From the NCBI GenBank assembly GCA_003989065.1, contig RXIW01000024.1, forward strand, positions 1 to 44,707: a DNA stretch of 44,707 bases. Reading direction: 5' to 3'. Every line of letters starts with the position of its first letter. The stretch's first letter is position 1. Shown in pieces: positions 8,982 to 17,006 of the stretch. The position numbers and the translations under genes are program-made. This DNA is from Candidatus Competibacteraceae bacterium. GTDB lineage: Bacteria; Pseudomonadota; Gammaproteobacteria; Competibacterales; Competibacteraceae. Below the pieces are notes generated by a model that did no database searches, was not told where the DNA came from, and saw only the letters and a list, made by a program, of their open reading frames with translations.

Positions 8982-10169
8982 ATGAAGACTATGGCGGTAA
9001 CGCGCGAAGCGATGCTCGAACAATGGGAGCGGCCATCGGTTTGGCAGCGACTGACGATTCGGGACGCCCTCTGGGTCCTGCTGGTCGTGGCCGGTGCGGG
9101 CTTTGCCGGCTGGTTCTACCAGGCGCAGATGGACCGTTACGAATTCGCCATTCTGGCCGGAACCGCCGTAGCCCTGATCGCTTGGGGCCTGTATTGGCCG
9201 CCGGCCCGGCTGTTTACCGTGGCGGTGACGGGGCTGGCCCTGCTGGCGCTGTGGCGCTACGGCAGCGATTACGAATTGCGCAAGAGCGCCTTCCTGCTCA
9301 AGTATGTTCTGGAAAGCCAGGCAGCGTTCATGTGGATGAGCGTGCTGTATGTGCTGGCGACCGTCACCTATTTCGTGGCGCTGTTCAGCCGCTCGGATTT
9401 CGTCGGGCGGACCGCCACTGCCCTGACCTGGTGCGCGACGGCGATGGGCATGACCGGTCTGCTGGTGCGCTGGCGCGAGTCTTATCTGCTCGGGGCCGAT
9501 ATCGGTCATATCCCGGTCAGCAATCTTTATGAAGTCTTCGTGCTGTTCGCGCTGATCACCGCGCTGCTGTACCTGTTCTACGAGGATCGCCATCGCACCC
9601 GCGCCATGGGCGGCTTCGCTCTGCTGGCGATCAGCGGGGCGGTGGGATTCCTGCTGTGGTATGCCTTCGATCGCGATGCCTATCATATCCAACCGCTGAT
9701 TCCCGCCCTGCAAAGCTATTGGATGAAGATCCACGTGCCGGCCAATTTCATCGGCTACGGTGCGTTCTCGTTGGCGGCGATGCTGGGGGTGGCCTATCTG
9801 CTGCGAGCCGGGGCCGAGGCTCGTCGTCCCGATGGAGTGCTGGCGCGGGTGTTACCGCCGCTGGAGCTGCTGGACGACGTGATGTACAAGGCCATTGCCC
9901 TGGGTTTCGCGGCGTTCACCATTGCCACCATCCTCGGCGCGCTGTGGGCGGCCGAAGCCTGGGGCGGTTACTGGTCCTGGGATCCCAAGGAGACCTGGGC
10001 CTTGATCGTCTGGCTGAATTACGCCGCCTGGCTGCATCTGCGGCTGACCAAGGGTTGGCGCGGGACGCCGATGGCCTGGTGGGCGGTGATCGGTTTGTTC
10101 GTGACCCTGTTCGCTTTCCTGGGGGTCAATATGTTCCTGTCGGGTTTGCATTCCTACGGCTCGCTGTAG
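8982..10169 (+). CDS. ccsA: Cytochrome c biogenesis protein CcsA (System II haem handling)
   Basis: CcsA is the polytopic haem-exporting half of the System II cytochrome c synthase and acts in the inner membrane with ResB. The 395-residue protein has about eight hydrophobic segments. Near residue 326 it carries the tryptophan-rich WWD-type haem-binding motif (WGGYWSWDPKETWAL), and histidines in conserved positions flank it (for example in the HVPANFIGYG and GLHSYGS segments). An AGAGAGG site precedes the ATG at 8982. Naming differs between groups (CcsA, CcsB, ResC); the function is the same. DsbA follows after 54 bp, supplying the thiol chemistry that cytochrome c maturation depends on. Confidence 0.93.
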   Translation: MKTMAVTREAMLEQWERPSVWQRLTIRDALWVLLVVAGAGFAGWFYQAQMDRYEFAILAGTAVALIAWGLYWPPARLFTVAVTGLALLALWRYGSDYELRKSAFLLKYVLESQAAFMWMSVLYVLATVTYFVALFSRSDFVGRTATALTWCATAMGMTGLLVRWRESYLLGADIGHIPVSNLYEVFVLFALITALLYLFYEDRHRTRAMGGFALLAISGAVGFLLWYAFDRDAYHIQPLIPALQSYWMKIHVPANFIGYGAFSLAAMLGVAYLLRAGAEARRPDGVLARVLPPLELLDDVMYKAIALGFAAFTIATILGALWAAEAWGGYWSWDPKETWALIVWLNYAAWLHLRLTKGWRGTPMAWWAVIGLFVTLFAFLGVNMFLSGLHSYGSL

Positions 10170-10223
10170 AGCCGGCCCATTCCGACCTTTTCCCTTGATA
10201 TCTGCCTTCGAGGAGTTCGACCG

Positions 10224-10907
10224 ATGCCGGACCTGCTCCGCCGTTTATTGTTGATCGTGCTGGCGAGCATTCTGCCGCTGGCGTTCGCCCATGCCGCTGA
10301 TCCTGCTGCGCCTCCGACCTTTCAGGAGGGCAAGGACTACGTGCGCCTGCCGACCCCGGTGCCGACCTCGGCCCCGGATAAGATCGAGGTGGTCGAATTG
10401 TTCTGGTACGGTTGTCCGCATTGCTATGAGTTGGAACCGACGGCACGCGAGTGGTTGAAGCGCAAGCCGGAGCAGGTGGCCTTCGTGCGGATTCCGGTGT
10501 CGTTCGGTCCGACTTGGGAGGCTGGCGCGCGGGCCTTTTACGCGGCGGAAGAACTGGGCGTTCAGGAAAAGATGCACCAGCCGCTGTTCGACGCCATGCA
10601 CCAGAAATCGAACCCTAGCGAGGATGAACTGGCGGCTATCTTCGCCGCACAGGGGGTCGATCCTGCAGCTTTCCGCAAGGCGTACAGCTCGTTCCAGACC
10701 GAAACCCAGTTGCGGCGCGGCAATCAGCTGGCCCAGCGCTATAACGCGCGCGGGGTACCGATGCTGGTGGTCAACGGTAAGTACGAGGTGCGTTCGCCAC
10801 GGATCTTCGAGGTGGTGGATTTCCTGGTGGCGCAGGAAGCGGCGGCGCAGGCTAAGCCATCCCCGGACGGTAAGGCCGCCGCGCCGGAGCCGAAGAGCGG
10901 ATCGTAA
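10224..10907 (+). CDS. dsbA: Thiol:disulfide interchange protein DsbA
   Basis: DsbA oxidises cysteine pairs of exported proteins in the periplasm. The 227-residue precursor has a signal peptide (LLLIVLASILPLAFAHA, cleavage near residue 24) and a thioredoxin fold with the active site CPHC at residues 64-67, in FWYGCPHCYELEP. The conserved cis-proline region RGVPMLVVNGKY is present. A low-complexity Ala/Pro/Lys tail of about 20 residues closes the protein. A GAGGAG ribosome-binding site precedes the ATG. Its TAATG overlap with the next gene suggests coupling. The order engB-cytochrome c4-dsbA-nuclease is one I know from pseudomonads; here resB-ccsA sits inside it. Confidence 0.95.
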   Translation: MPDLLRRLLLIVLASILPLAFAHAADPAAPPTFQEGKDYVRLPTPVPTSAPDKIEVVELFWYGCPHCYELEPTAREWLKRKPEQVAFVRIPVSFGPTWEAGARAFYAAEELGVQEKMHQPLFDAMHQKSNPSEDELAAIFAAQGVDPAAFRKAYSSFQTETQLRRGNQLAQRYNARGVPMLVVNGKYEVRSPRIFEVVDFLVAQEAAAQAKPSPDGKAAAPEPKSGS

Positions 10908-11683
10908 TGCGCGATAGCCGCCAGCCCAGCCGCTTGCGGCTACTGAGCTACAACATCCAGAGTGGCTTGAGCACTCGGAAGTATTCGCAGTATCTCACCC
11001 GCAGCTGGAAGCATTTGGTGCCGGTGCCGTCGCGGATGAGCAATCTCGACGGCATTGCCCAGGTGCTGGCCGATTACGATGTGGTCGGCTTGCAGGAAAT
11101 CGATGTCGGCAGCCTGCGCAGCGGGTTCATCAATCAGGCCAAGTATCTGGCCGATTATGCCGGTTTCCAGCACATGTTCGATCAGGCCAACCGCAAGATC
11201 GGCATGATCTCCCAACACGGCAATGCGTTGTTGAGTCAGGTTCGGCCGTCGGCGGTCACCGAGCATAAGTTGCCGGGGCTGATTCCGGGCCGTGGGGTGC
11301 TGGAGGTTCGGTTCGAGGCTGGTGGGGAGACGTTGACTGTCCTGATCCTGCACTTGGCCTTGGGTCGGCGGGGCCGATTGCGGCAGATCGAGTTCCTGGC
11401 CGAGCTGGTCAGCGGTTATCGCCACGTCATCATGATGGGTGATCTCAACTGCCGTTCGGATAGTCCGGAAATGGCGGTGCTGTTGGATACGGCCCGTTTG
11501 TGCGAGCCGGCTCCGGGCTTGTTTACCTTCCCCAGTTGGCAGCCGGACCGGCAATTAGATCATATCCTGGTGTCGCCCAGCATTGTGGTCGAGCAAGTGG
11601 AGGTGCTGGATTGCACCTTTTCGGATCACCTGCCGATTGCGATGGATGTGCGGTTACCGTTCAATCTGCTCAGTGACGAGTGA
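10907..11683 (+). CDS. Endonuclease/exonuclease/phosphatase family protein
   Basis: This 258-residue protein belongs to the DNase I-like/exonuclease III phosphohydrolase superfamily. The metal and catalytic motifs are visible in order: SYNIQSG, GLQEID (metal-binding Glu), ILHLALG, MMGDLNCRS (Asp/Asn), LDHILVS and a final SDHLPI (catalytic Asp-His). No signal peptide is evident, so it is probably cytoplasmic. The natural substrate is unknown: family members cleave nucleic acids, phospholipids or inositol phosphates. Its ATG overlaps the dsbA stop by one base. The IS630 element begins 90 bp after its stop, so the gene itself is intact. Confidence 0.88.
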   Translation: MRDSRQPSRLRLLSYNIQSGLSTRKYSQYLTRSWKHLVPVPSRMSNLDGIAQVLADYDVVGLQEIDVGSLRSGFINQAKYLADYAGFQHMFDQANRKIGMISQHGNALLSQVRPSAVTEHKLPGLIPGRGVLEVRFEAGGETLTVLILHLALGRRGRLRQIEFLAELVSGYRHVIMMGDLNCRSDSPEMAVLLDTARLCEPAPGLFTFPSWQPDRQLDHILVSPSIVVEQVEVLDCTFSDHLPIAMDVRLPFNLLSDE

Positions 11684-11772
11684 TATTTGGTCGATACTAT
11701 CTGACCATATCACGGCCACTACGGGCCAGTCCTTTCTCATCCGCCAGCATGTACCTGTCAGTGGCGGTTGTA

Positions 11773-11797
11773 TAGTCATGGGCGACAATTTCCATAA
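11773..11797 (+). repeat. Left terminal inverted repeat of the IS630 element
   Basis: The end starts TAGTCATGGGCGAC and matches the reverse complement of 12659-12683 at 21 of 25 bases. A TA precedes it at 11771-11772. Confidence 0.88.
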
Positions 11798-11829
11798 CTC
11801 TCTTTCAGGAAGGGAAGGTTCATTGGCGT

Positions 11830-12174
11830 ATGACTTATAGCGTTGATCTTCGGAAGAAAGTTGTGGGATTTGTTCACGAGGGTGGAAGTCAGGCGGAAGC
11901 GGCCCGTCGGTTTGACGTCAGTCTGTGGTGTGTCAGGAACTGGCTGGCTCGAAAAGACTTGCGGCCCGAGCAGAAAGGGGTTCCACGCCAGCGAAAACTG
12001 GACCGGGATCAGCTGCGCGCGCGCGTTCGCGATCACCCCGATGCCACCTTGCAGGAACACGCGGCGTTTTGTGGAGTGGATCGTAGTGTCATCGGCAAAG
12101 CCTTGAAGTGCATGAAGATCACGCGTAAAAAAAGACCTTTAAATACCAAGAGCGCGATCCAGAAAAACGCCTAG
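11830..12174 (+). CDS. IS630 transposase, N-terminal frame (helix-turn-helix part)
   Basis: This 114-residue frame carries the DNA-binding half of the transposase: MTYSVDLRKKVVGFVHEGGSQAEAARRF, followed by an AARRFDVSLWCVRNWLARK helix-turn-helix and a second helical region. Read alone it ends shortly after the A7G run (12127-12134) with an out-of-family tail. A -1 shift on that run joins it to the catalytic half and gives a fused protein of about 278 residues. The short form could act as a regulator, as proposed for other two-frame elements, but that is inference. Confidence 0.88.
   Translation: MTYSVDLRKKVVGFVHEGGSQAEAARRFDVSLWCVRNWLARKDLRPEQKGVPRQRKLDRDQLRARVRDHPDATLQEHAAFCGVDRSVIGKALKCMKITRKKRPLNTKSAIQKNA
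12127..12134 (+). other. A7G slippery sequence for -1 frameshift in the IS630 transposase
   Basis: Seven A residues and a G (AAAAAAAG) occur exactly where the N-terminal frame must shift by -1 to continue into KTFKYQERDPEKRLAYW and the catalytic domain. Both ribosomal slippage and transcriptional slippage can occur on such runs; the sequence does not tell which. Confidence 0.75.
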
Positions 12175-12227
12175 CGTACTGGCGCACGCTGCGCCAGATC
12201 CTGGTTGAGCGGGGCTCGGCGGACTGG

Positions 12228-12665
12228 GTGTACATCGACGAATCCGGCTTTGAGCCCGCCTCCTATCGCCGCCAGGGCTGGAGTCCACGGGGCCACAAAG
12301 TTTACGGTAACCGTTCAGGGCACAAGCGCCCTCGCGAAAGCGTGATCGCTGCGCGGCGCGGTCCGGATTTTCTAGCGCCCATGCTGTTTTCCGGCACCGC
12401 CGATGCCACGCTCGTCAATGAGTGGGTACGCCACCTGTTGTGTAAAGAGCTACGTCCCCATTCCACCTTGATCTTTGACAACGCCGCTTTCCACAAAAAG
12501 AAAGACTTGGAGACCATCGCCCAGGAAAACGGTCATCATGTTCTCTTCTTGCCTCCCTATAGCCCCGATCTGAACCCCATTGAGCACGATTTCGCCAACC
12601 TCAAAAAACGCCGTCAGTTCGCACCGCCCAATACCTCGCTCGCTGACATCATCAAATATTATTGA
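12228..12665 (+). CDS. IS630 transposase, C-terminal frame (DDE catalytic domain)
   Basis: The catalytic half of the transposase. The DDE residues are intact: Asp in YIDESGF, Asp in LIFDNAAFH, and Glu in LNPIEHDF, in the order and spacing of IS630/Tc1-mariner enzymes. The listed start is a GTG in the middle of the domain; homologous sequence already begins at about 12132, immediately after the A7G run, so the functional product is almost certainly the frameshift fusion and not a separate protein. The stop codon lies inside the right terminal repeat. Confidence 0.88.
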   Translation: MYIDESGFEPASYRRQGWSPRGHKVYGNRSGHKRPRESVIAARRGPDFLAPMLFSGTADATLVNEWVRHLLCKELRPHSTLIFDNAAFHKKKDLETIAQENGHHVLFLPPYSPDLNPIEHDFANLKKRRQFAPPNTSLADIIKYY

Positions 12666-12683
12666 AATTATTGCCCATAACTA
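12659..12683 (-). repeat. Right terminal inverted repeat of the IS630 element
   Basis: Read on the minus strand it begins TAGTTATGGGCAAT, matching the left end at 21 of 25 bases. The transposase stop codon (12663-12665) lies within it, and a TA follows at 12684-12685. Confidence 0.88.
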
Positions 12684-12689
12684 TACATT

Positions 12690-12926
12690 TCAATCACGAC
12701 CCGACGCCCAAACACTGTTCGTCAGCGCTTCGCGCCCCGGTAGATGTCGCAGCCGGATCGGTCGGTCGAATCCGTGAAGCCGGTCGATTTCCCGACCACA
12801 CCGATGGCAACGGGTCGTCTGCGAGGTGCTTTCCACCTCGATCAACACCCTACCGTCCTCCAACATTCGATGGGCCAACGCCCGCACATCGGGCAAGTCC
12901 AAGGGTACAGCCAGGGTCATCGGCAT
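12690..12926 (-). pseudogene. ISL3-family transposase, N-terminal fragment
   Basis: The minus strand from 12926 encodes the start of an ISL3-type transposase: a LPLDLPDV-like opening (here VPLDLPDVRAL), EDGRVLIEVEST, the Cys-x2-Cys half of the zinc ribbon (TRCHRCGREID) and RLHGFDRPIRLRHLP. Family resemblance stops near 12738; the remaining frame down to 12690 is unrelated, and the catalytic domain (normally a further 300 or more residues) is absent. A stop-free TTG at 12932 is also possible as start. The fragment lies between the IS630 element and a truncated O-antigen ligase, so it is part of a rearrangement scar. Confidence 0.75.
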
Positions 12927-13027
12927 CGTCAACGGTCCATCCGCAGGAATACCCGGTCAGCTTCCCACTCTTCGGCTCCCAGTGCCATACCCCTACATCT
13001 TGGGGTCACCACGGGAAGTCTCATTGA

Positions 13028-13531
13028 GCCGATTTCGACGCTACCGTGCAGGCTATCGGCGAGTTCTTTCCTCTGGGCAGCGGCCCTGGAACTTACCAAA
13101 GCGTCATGCGGCGCTTTCATCCAGCCGATCTCCTGGGGGTCACCATCAATCACGCCCATAACGACTATCTGGAATGGCTGCTGGAATTGGGGCTGGCCGC
13201 CGCGATTCTGCTGGCGATCGGGCTGCTGTTCTACGTCCGCCAATGGGGACGAGTCTGGAAGCGGGGTGAGTGGGCGCAATTCCGCTTCGTCCAGGCGGGG
13301 GCGGGGATCGCACTACTGTTGATGCTGTTGCACAGCCTGGTCGATTTCAATCTACGCATTCCAGCCAATGCCGTGTTTACGGCGTTTCTGGCGGCGATCT
13401 TTTTTCATCGTCCGCCGTCGGACGACGAACGCCGCCGACCTTCCCGACGCCAGGAAGCGGCCGGCGAGAGCAAACCGCCGCCGGTCTATGCCATTCCGCA
13501 GGAAAATCAGTCCAATCCGTTTGCGGAGTAG
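13028..13531 (+). pseudogene. O-antigen ligase/polymerase family, C-terminal remnant
   Basis: The frame open from 13028 (in-frame TGA just before, 13025-13027) encodes about 167 residues that match only the end of a Wzy/WaaL-type O-antigen ligase. It has the AIGEFFPLGSGPGTY segment, the conserved periplasmic loop HAHNDYLEWLLELG, two membrane segments (AAAILLAIGLLFY and GIALLLMLLHSLVDF) and a basic, proline-rich tail. The eight or so N-terminal membrane helices are missing, and an ISL3 fragment occupies the upstream side. Translation could start at GTG 13046, but a functional ligase is not expected. Confidence 0.78.
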
Positions 13532-13546
13532 GCCAGGGGTCGATGA

Positions 13547-14050
13547 CTACTCAGCGCGTCTCGTGACACGCAGAGCCTGTCGCAGATAAGGCAATTCGGT
13601 CACCGGCAAGCGGCCGGTGACCTGCAATCCGGCAGCGAAATCCGCCAGCGGGCAAACGTCCCGACAACGCAGGCCGGAATCCAGCACCCAGCGCCCATCG
13701 ACGACCAGGGCGGCATGGGTAATGTGCAATGGCGGCCCTTCGACCAGGATGTAGTCCAGCCGCGCCGGATCATAGCCGCTTTGCCGGATCAGTCGATCAG
13801 CCTTGGCAACGGCGTAGGCTTTGCAATCCCAGTAATCCAGTTGCTCCAGCGCGGCGGCGTCCGGCCAGTCCTCCAAACAGCTGTCGACCGGGCAGGGCCG
13901 ACCCTGCTGGTTGACAGTCGTATTGATTTCGGTCAGGACTGCCCGTTGATTCGGCGGCAGGGCATCTGTAGGCACGGTTTGACAGCCACCCATGGTCGAT
14001 ATCAGGGCCAAGGCCAGCAGGCCAACAGTATGCAATGGTAATGACGACAT
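13547..14050 (-). CDS. Transglutaminase-like cysteine protease (BTLCP-like), putative lipoprotein
   Basis: A 167-residue exported protein. The N-terminus (HTVGLLALALISTMGGC) is a signal sequence with a possible but weak lipobox ending at Cys23. The body resembles the bacterial transglutaminase-like cysteine proteinases (LapG superfamily): Cys in YWDCKAYAVAKADRL, His in LHITHAALVV, and Asp in WVLDSGLRC form the expected Cys-His-Asp triad. LapG members cut periplasmic retention sites of surface adhesins under control of LapD, but no lapD or large adhesin lies nearby, so the substrate is unknown. Additional cysteines (CPVDSC, CRDVC) could form disulfides. The gene is convergent with the ligase remnant and divergent from cysD. 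Confidence 0.7.
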   Translation of the reverse strand: MSSLPLHTVGLLALALISTMGGCQTVPTDALPPNQRAVLTEINTTVNQQGRPCPVDSCLEDWPDAAALEQLDYWDCKAYAVAKADRLIRQSGYDPARLDYILVEGPPLHITHAALVVDGRWVLDSGLRCRDVCPLADFAAGLQVTGRLPVTELPYLRQALRVTRRAE

Positions 14051-14183
14051 AACCGAAAGTTTAGCGGCAGCAGGCGTAATTTACCGCTGGCGATGTCAGA
14101 AGATCGTGCAACTTTTCTTGTCGGGAGGCGCTCGCTAGAATGCCGCCTCTTGTCATTTTTTCTCACTTTCCTGGAGACGGTGG

Positions 14184-15080
14184 TTGAAAACGCACCTCCA
14201 ACAACTTGAAGCCGAAAGCATCCACATCATTCGCGAAGTCGCTGCCGAATTCGAGAAACCGGTGATGCTGTACTCGATCGGCAAGGATTCCGCCGTGATG
14301 CTGCACTTGGCGCTGAAGGCGTTTTATCCGGGCAAACCGCCGTTTCCCTTGCTGCACGTGGATACGACCTGGAAATTTCGCGACATGATCCGTTTTCGCG
14401 ACGAGCAGGTGCAGAAGCTGGGTCTGGAGCTGATCGTCCATATCAACGAAGAAGGTCTGCGTCAGGGTATCAATCCGTTCACCCACGGCTCGCGGGTCCA
14501 TACCGACGTGATGAAGACCCAGGCGCTGAAGCAGGCGCTGGACCGTTACGGCTTCGACGCGGCCTTCGGCGGCGCGCGCCGCGACGAGGAACGCTCCCGC
14601 GCCAAGGAGCGAGTCTATTCCTTCCGCGACCGTCACCATCGCTGGGATCCCAAGAATCAGCGGCCGGAACTGTGGAATTTGTACAACGGCCGCATCCAGC
14701 GTGGTGAGAGCATTCGAGTGTTTCCGCTGTCCAACTGGACCGAGCTCGACATCTGGCAGTATATCCATCTGGAACATATTCCCATCGTACCGCTGTACCT
14801 AGCGGCCGAACGGCCAGTGGTGGAGCGCGACGGCACGCTGATCATGGTCGATGACGAGCGCATGCCGCTGGAACCGGGCGAAACGCCAAAACAGGAGTGG
14901 GTCCGCTTCCGCACCCTGGGGTGCTATCCGCTGACGGGCGCGATCCGCTCGCACGCCGTCACCCTGCCCGATATTATCCAGGAAATGTTGTTGACCCGCT
15001 TTTCCGAACGCCAGGGCCGTCTGATCGACCACGACGCGGCCGGTTCCATGGAAGAAAAGAAGCGCCAGGGGTACTTTTGA
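14184..15080 (+). CDS. cysD: Sulfate adenylyltransferase subunit 2
   Basis: CysD is the ATP pyrophosphatase-type catalytic subunit of ATP sulfurylase, making adenosine 5'-phosphosulfate from sulfate and ATP. The 298-residue length is normal. The PP-loop motif [10 protein letters not shown] lies near residue 35, followed by the conserved [12 protein letters not shown] and [15 protein letters not shown] segments. The start is a TTG at 14184 with GGAG eight bases upstream; no in-frame ATG gives the conserved N-terminus. A TAGAAT box at 14136-14141 could be the -10 element, but its -35 is weak. The cysNC start is one base beyond the stop. Confidence 0.96.
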   Translation: MKTHLQQLEAESIHIIREVAAEFEKPVMLYSIGKDSAVMLHLALKAFYPGKPPFPLLHVDTTWKFRDMIRFRDEQVQKLGLELIVHINEEGLRQGINPFTHGSRVHTDVMKTQALKQALDRYGFDAAFGGARRDEERSRAKERVYSFRDRHHRWDPKNQRPELWNLYNGRIQRGESIRVFPLSNWTELDIWQYIHLEHIPIVPLYLAAERPVVERDGTLIMVDDERMPLEPGETPKQEWVRFRTLGCYPLTGAIRSHAVTLPDIIQEMLLTRFSERQGRLIDHDAAGSMEEKKRQGYF

Positions 15081-15081
15081 C

Positions 15082-17004
15082 ATGTCCCATGCCTCCTCAC
15101 TGATCGAAACCGATATCCAGGCTTATCTGGCCGCCCACGAACGCAAGGATCTGCTGCGCTTCATCACTTGCGGCAGCGTCGACGATGGCAAGAGCACCCT
15201 GATCGGTCGCCTGCTGTACGATTCCCAGCTGATCCACGAGGATCAATTGCTGGCGGTGCGCCGCGATACCTCGCGCTATGGCACCACCGGCGAGGAACTG
15301 GATCTGGCGTTGCTGGTGGACGGTCTGCAGGCCGAACGGGAGCAGGGCATCACCATCGATGTCGCCTACCGCTATTTCTCCACCGAAAAGCGCAAGTTCA
15401 TCATCGCCGACACGCCCGGCCACGAGCAGTACACCCGCAATATGGCGACCGGCGCATCGACCGCCCAGCTGGCGGTGTTGTTGGTCGATGCCCGCAGGGG
15501 CGTGCAGGTCCAGACCCGCCGCCACAGTTTCATCGTATCGCTGTTGGGCATCCGCCATCTGGTGCTGGCGGTGAACAAGATGGATCTGATGGACTACGAT
15601 CAGGCGGTGTTCGAGCGCATTTGCGAGGATTATCGGGAATTCGTGACCAAGTTGGGGGTGCGCGACGTGCGTCCCGTGCCGGTGTCGGCATTGCGCGGCG
15701 ACAACGTGGCCCATCCCTCGGATGTCATGCCGTGGTACACGGGGCCGACTTTATTGCAATTGCTGGAAGACGTGGAAGTGACGGCCGATCGCAATCTGCG
15801 CGATTTCCGCTTTCCGGTGCAGTACGTCAACCGTCCCAATCTGGATTTCCGCGGCTATTGCGGCACGCTGGCCTCTGGCGTGGTGCGGCCGGGTGACGAC
15901 ATCATCGTATTGCCCTCGGGTCGGCGCAGCCAGGTGACAGCCATCATCACCGCCGGGGGCGAGCTGGAGCAGGCGGTGGCCGGCCAGGCCGTGACCCTGA
16001 CCCTGCGCGATGAGATCGATATCAGTCGTGGCGATCTGCTGGCCCATCCCGACCATCTGCCGGCAGTGGCCGATACTTTCGATGCCCGGGTGGTGTGGAT
16101 GGCGGATGCGCCGCTGTTGCCGGGACGGCAATACGACATCAAGCTGGCCACGCGGGTGCTGCTGGCCACGCCGACCGACCTGTATCACCGGATCGACGTC
16201 AATACTCTGGAGCACCAGCGCGCCGAGGAACTGGGCCTGAACGAGATCGGCTATTGCCGGTTCAGCCTGAATCAGCCGGCGCCCTTCGATCCCTACCATG
16301 AAGTGTCCGGTACCGGCGGCTTCATCATCATCGACCGCATCAGCAACATCACGGTCGGAGCGGGGATGATCGTGCGGCCGGTGTTGCAGCCGCTGTTGGA
16401 CAAGTCGCGCAACGTCATCTGGCATCAGCACAAGGTGACCAAGCAGCAACGCGCCAACCAGAAGGCGCAACAACCCTGCGTGATCTGGTTGACCGGCTTG
16501 TCGAGTTCGGGCAAGTCGACCCTAGCCAATGCCCTGGAGCAACGCCTATTGCAGCGTGGCTATCACAGTTATCTGCTGGATGGCGACAATGTCCGCCATG
16601 GCCTGAATCAGGATCTGGGTTTTTCCAAGGAAGACCGGGTGGAGAACATCCGCCGCATCGGCGAGGTGGCAGCGCTGTTCGTCGATGCTGGGTTGATCGT
16701 GATCACGGCCTTCATTTCCCCGTTCCGGGCCGACCGGGCCATGGTGCGGGCGCTGATGCCGGAGGGCGAGTTCATCGAGGTGCATGTACGGGCCTCGCTG
16801 GCGGTGTGCGAGCAGCGCGACGCCAAGGGTCTGTACGCCAAGGCCCGGGCCGGGGTGATCCGGGACTTCACCGGCATCGACTCACCGTATGAGATGCCCG
16901 AGCGGCCGGAACTGGTGCTCGATACCGAACAGGGTTCGGTCGAGGACTGCCTGGAGCAGTTGCTGGCTTATCTGGGCGAGCGACGCATTCTGCGCGGCGG
17001 CTGA
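15082..17004 (+). CDS. cysNC: Bifunctional sulfate adenylyltransferase subunit 1/adenylylsulfate kinase
   Basis: This 640-residue fusion couples the two steps of sulfate activation. Residues about 20-450 are CysN, an EF-Tu-like GTPase that drives ATP sulfurylase, with G1 [10 protein letters not shown]3 DTPGHEQY and G4 NKMD. Residues from about 465 are CysC (APS kinase), with P-loop GLSSSGKST and the [16 protein letters not shown] and SPFRADR motifs, giving PAPS. Together with CysD it makes activated sulfate for assimilation or sulfation. No PAPS reductase or transporter genes are in the window. The ATG is one base after the cysD stop, so expression is coupled. Confidence 0.97.
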   Translation: MSHASSLIETDIQAYLAAHERKDLLRFITCGSVDDGKSTLIGRLLYDSQLIHEDQLLAVRRDTSRYGTTGEELDLALLVDGLQAEREQGITIDVAYRYFSTEKRKFIIADTPGHEQYTRNMATGASTAQLAVLLVDARRGVQVQTRRHSFIVSLLGIRHLVLAVNKMDLMDYDQAVFERICEDYREFVTKLGVRDVRPVPVSALRGDNVAHPSDVMPWYTGPTLLQLLEDVEVTADRNLRDFRFPVQYVNRPNLDFRGYCGTLASGVVRPGDDIIVLPSGRRSQVTAIITAGGELEQAVAGQAVTLTLRDEIDISRGDLLAHPDHLPAVADTFDARVVWMADAPLLPGRQYDIKLATRVLLATPTDLYHRIDVNTLEHQRAEELGLNEIGYCRFSLNQPAPFDPYHEVSGTGGFIIIDRISNITVGAGMIVRPVLQPLLDKSRNVIWHQHKVTKQQRANQKAQQPCVIWLTGLSSSGKSTLANALEQRLLQRGYHSYLLDGDNVRHGLNQDLGFSKEDRVENIRRIGEVAALFVDAGLIVITAFISPFRADRAMVRALMPEGEFIEVHVRASLAVCEQRDAKGLYAKARAGVIRDFTGIDSPYEMPERPELVLDTEQGSVEDCLEQLLAYLGERRILRGG

Positions 17005-17006
17005 GT

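Larger units (their letters stand above)
11773..12683 (+). mobile_element. Complete IS630-family insertion sequence (911 bp)
   Basis: The element is bounded by imperfect inverted repeats (11773-11797 and 12659-12683, 21 of 25 positions matching) and flanked on both sides by the dinucleotide TA (11771-11772 and 12684-12685), the target duplication expected for IS630/Tc1-mariner elements. It encodes a transposase in two overlapping frames joined at an A7G slippery run. The three catalytic acidic residues are present, so it appears potentially active. It lies between the nuclease gene and an older scar containing an ISL3-type fragment. Confidence 0.9.

Noticed and set aside
14118-14141. TTGTCG ... 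TAGAAT as a cysD promoter
   Set aside because: The spacing is only 12 bp, too short for sigma-70; the TAGAAT alone is not enough to call.
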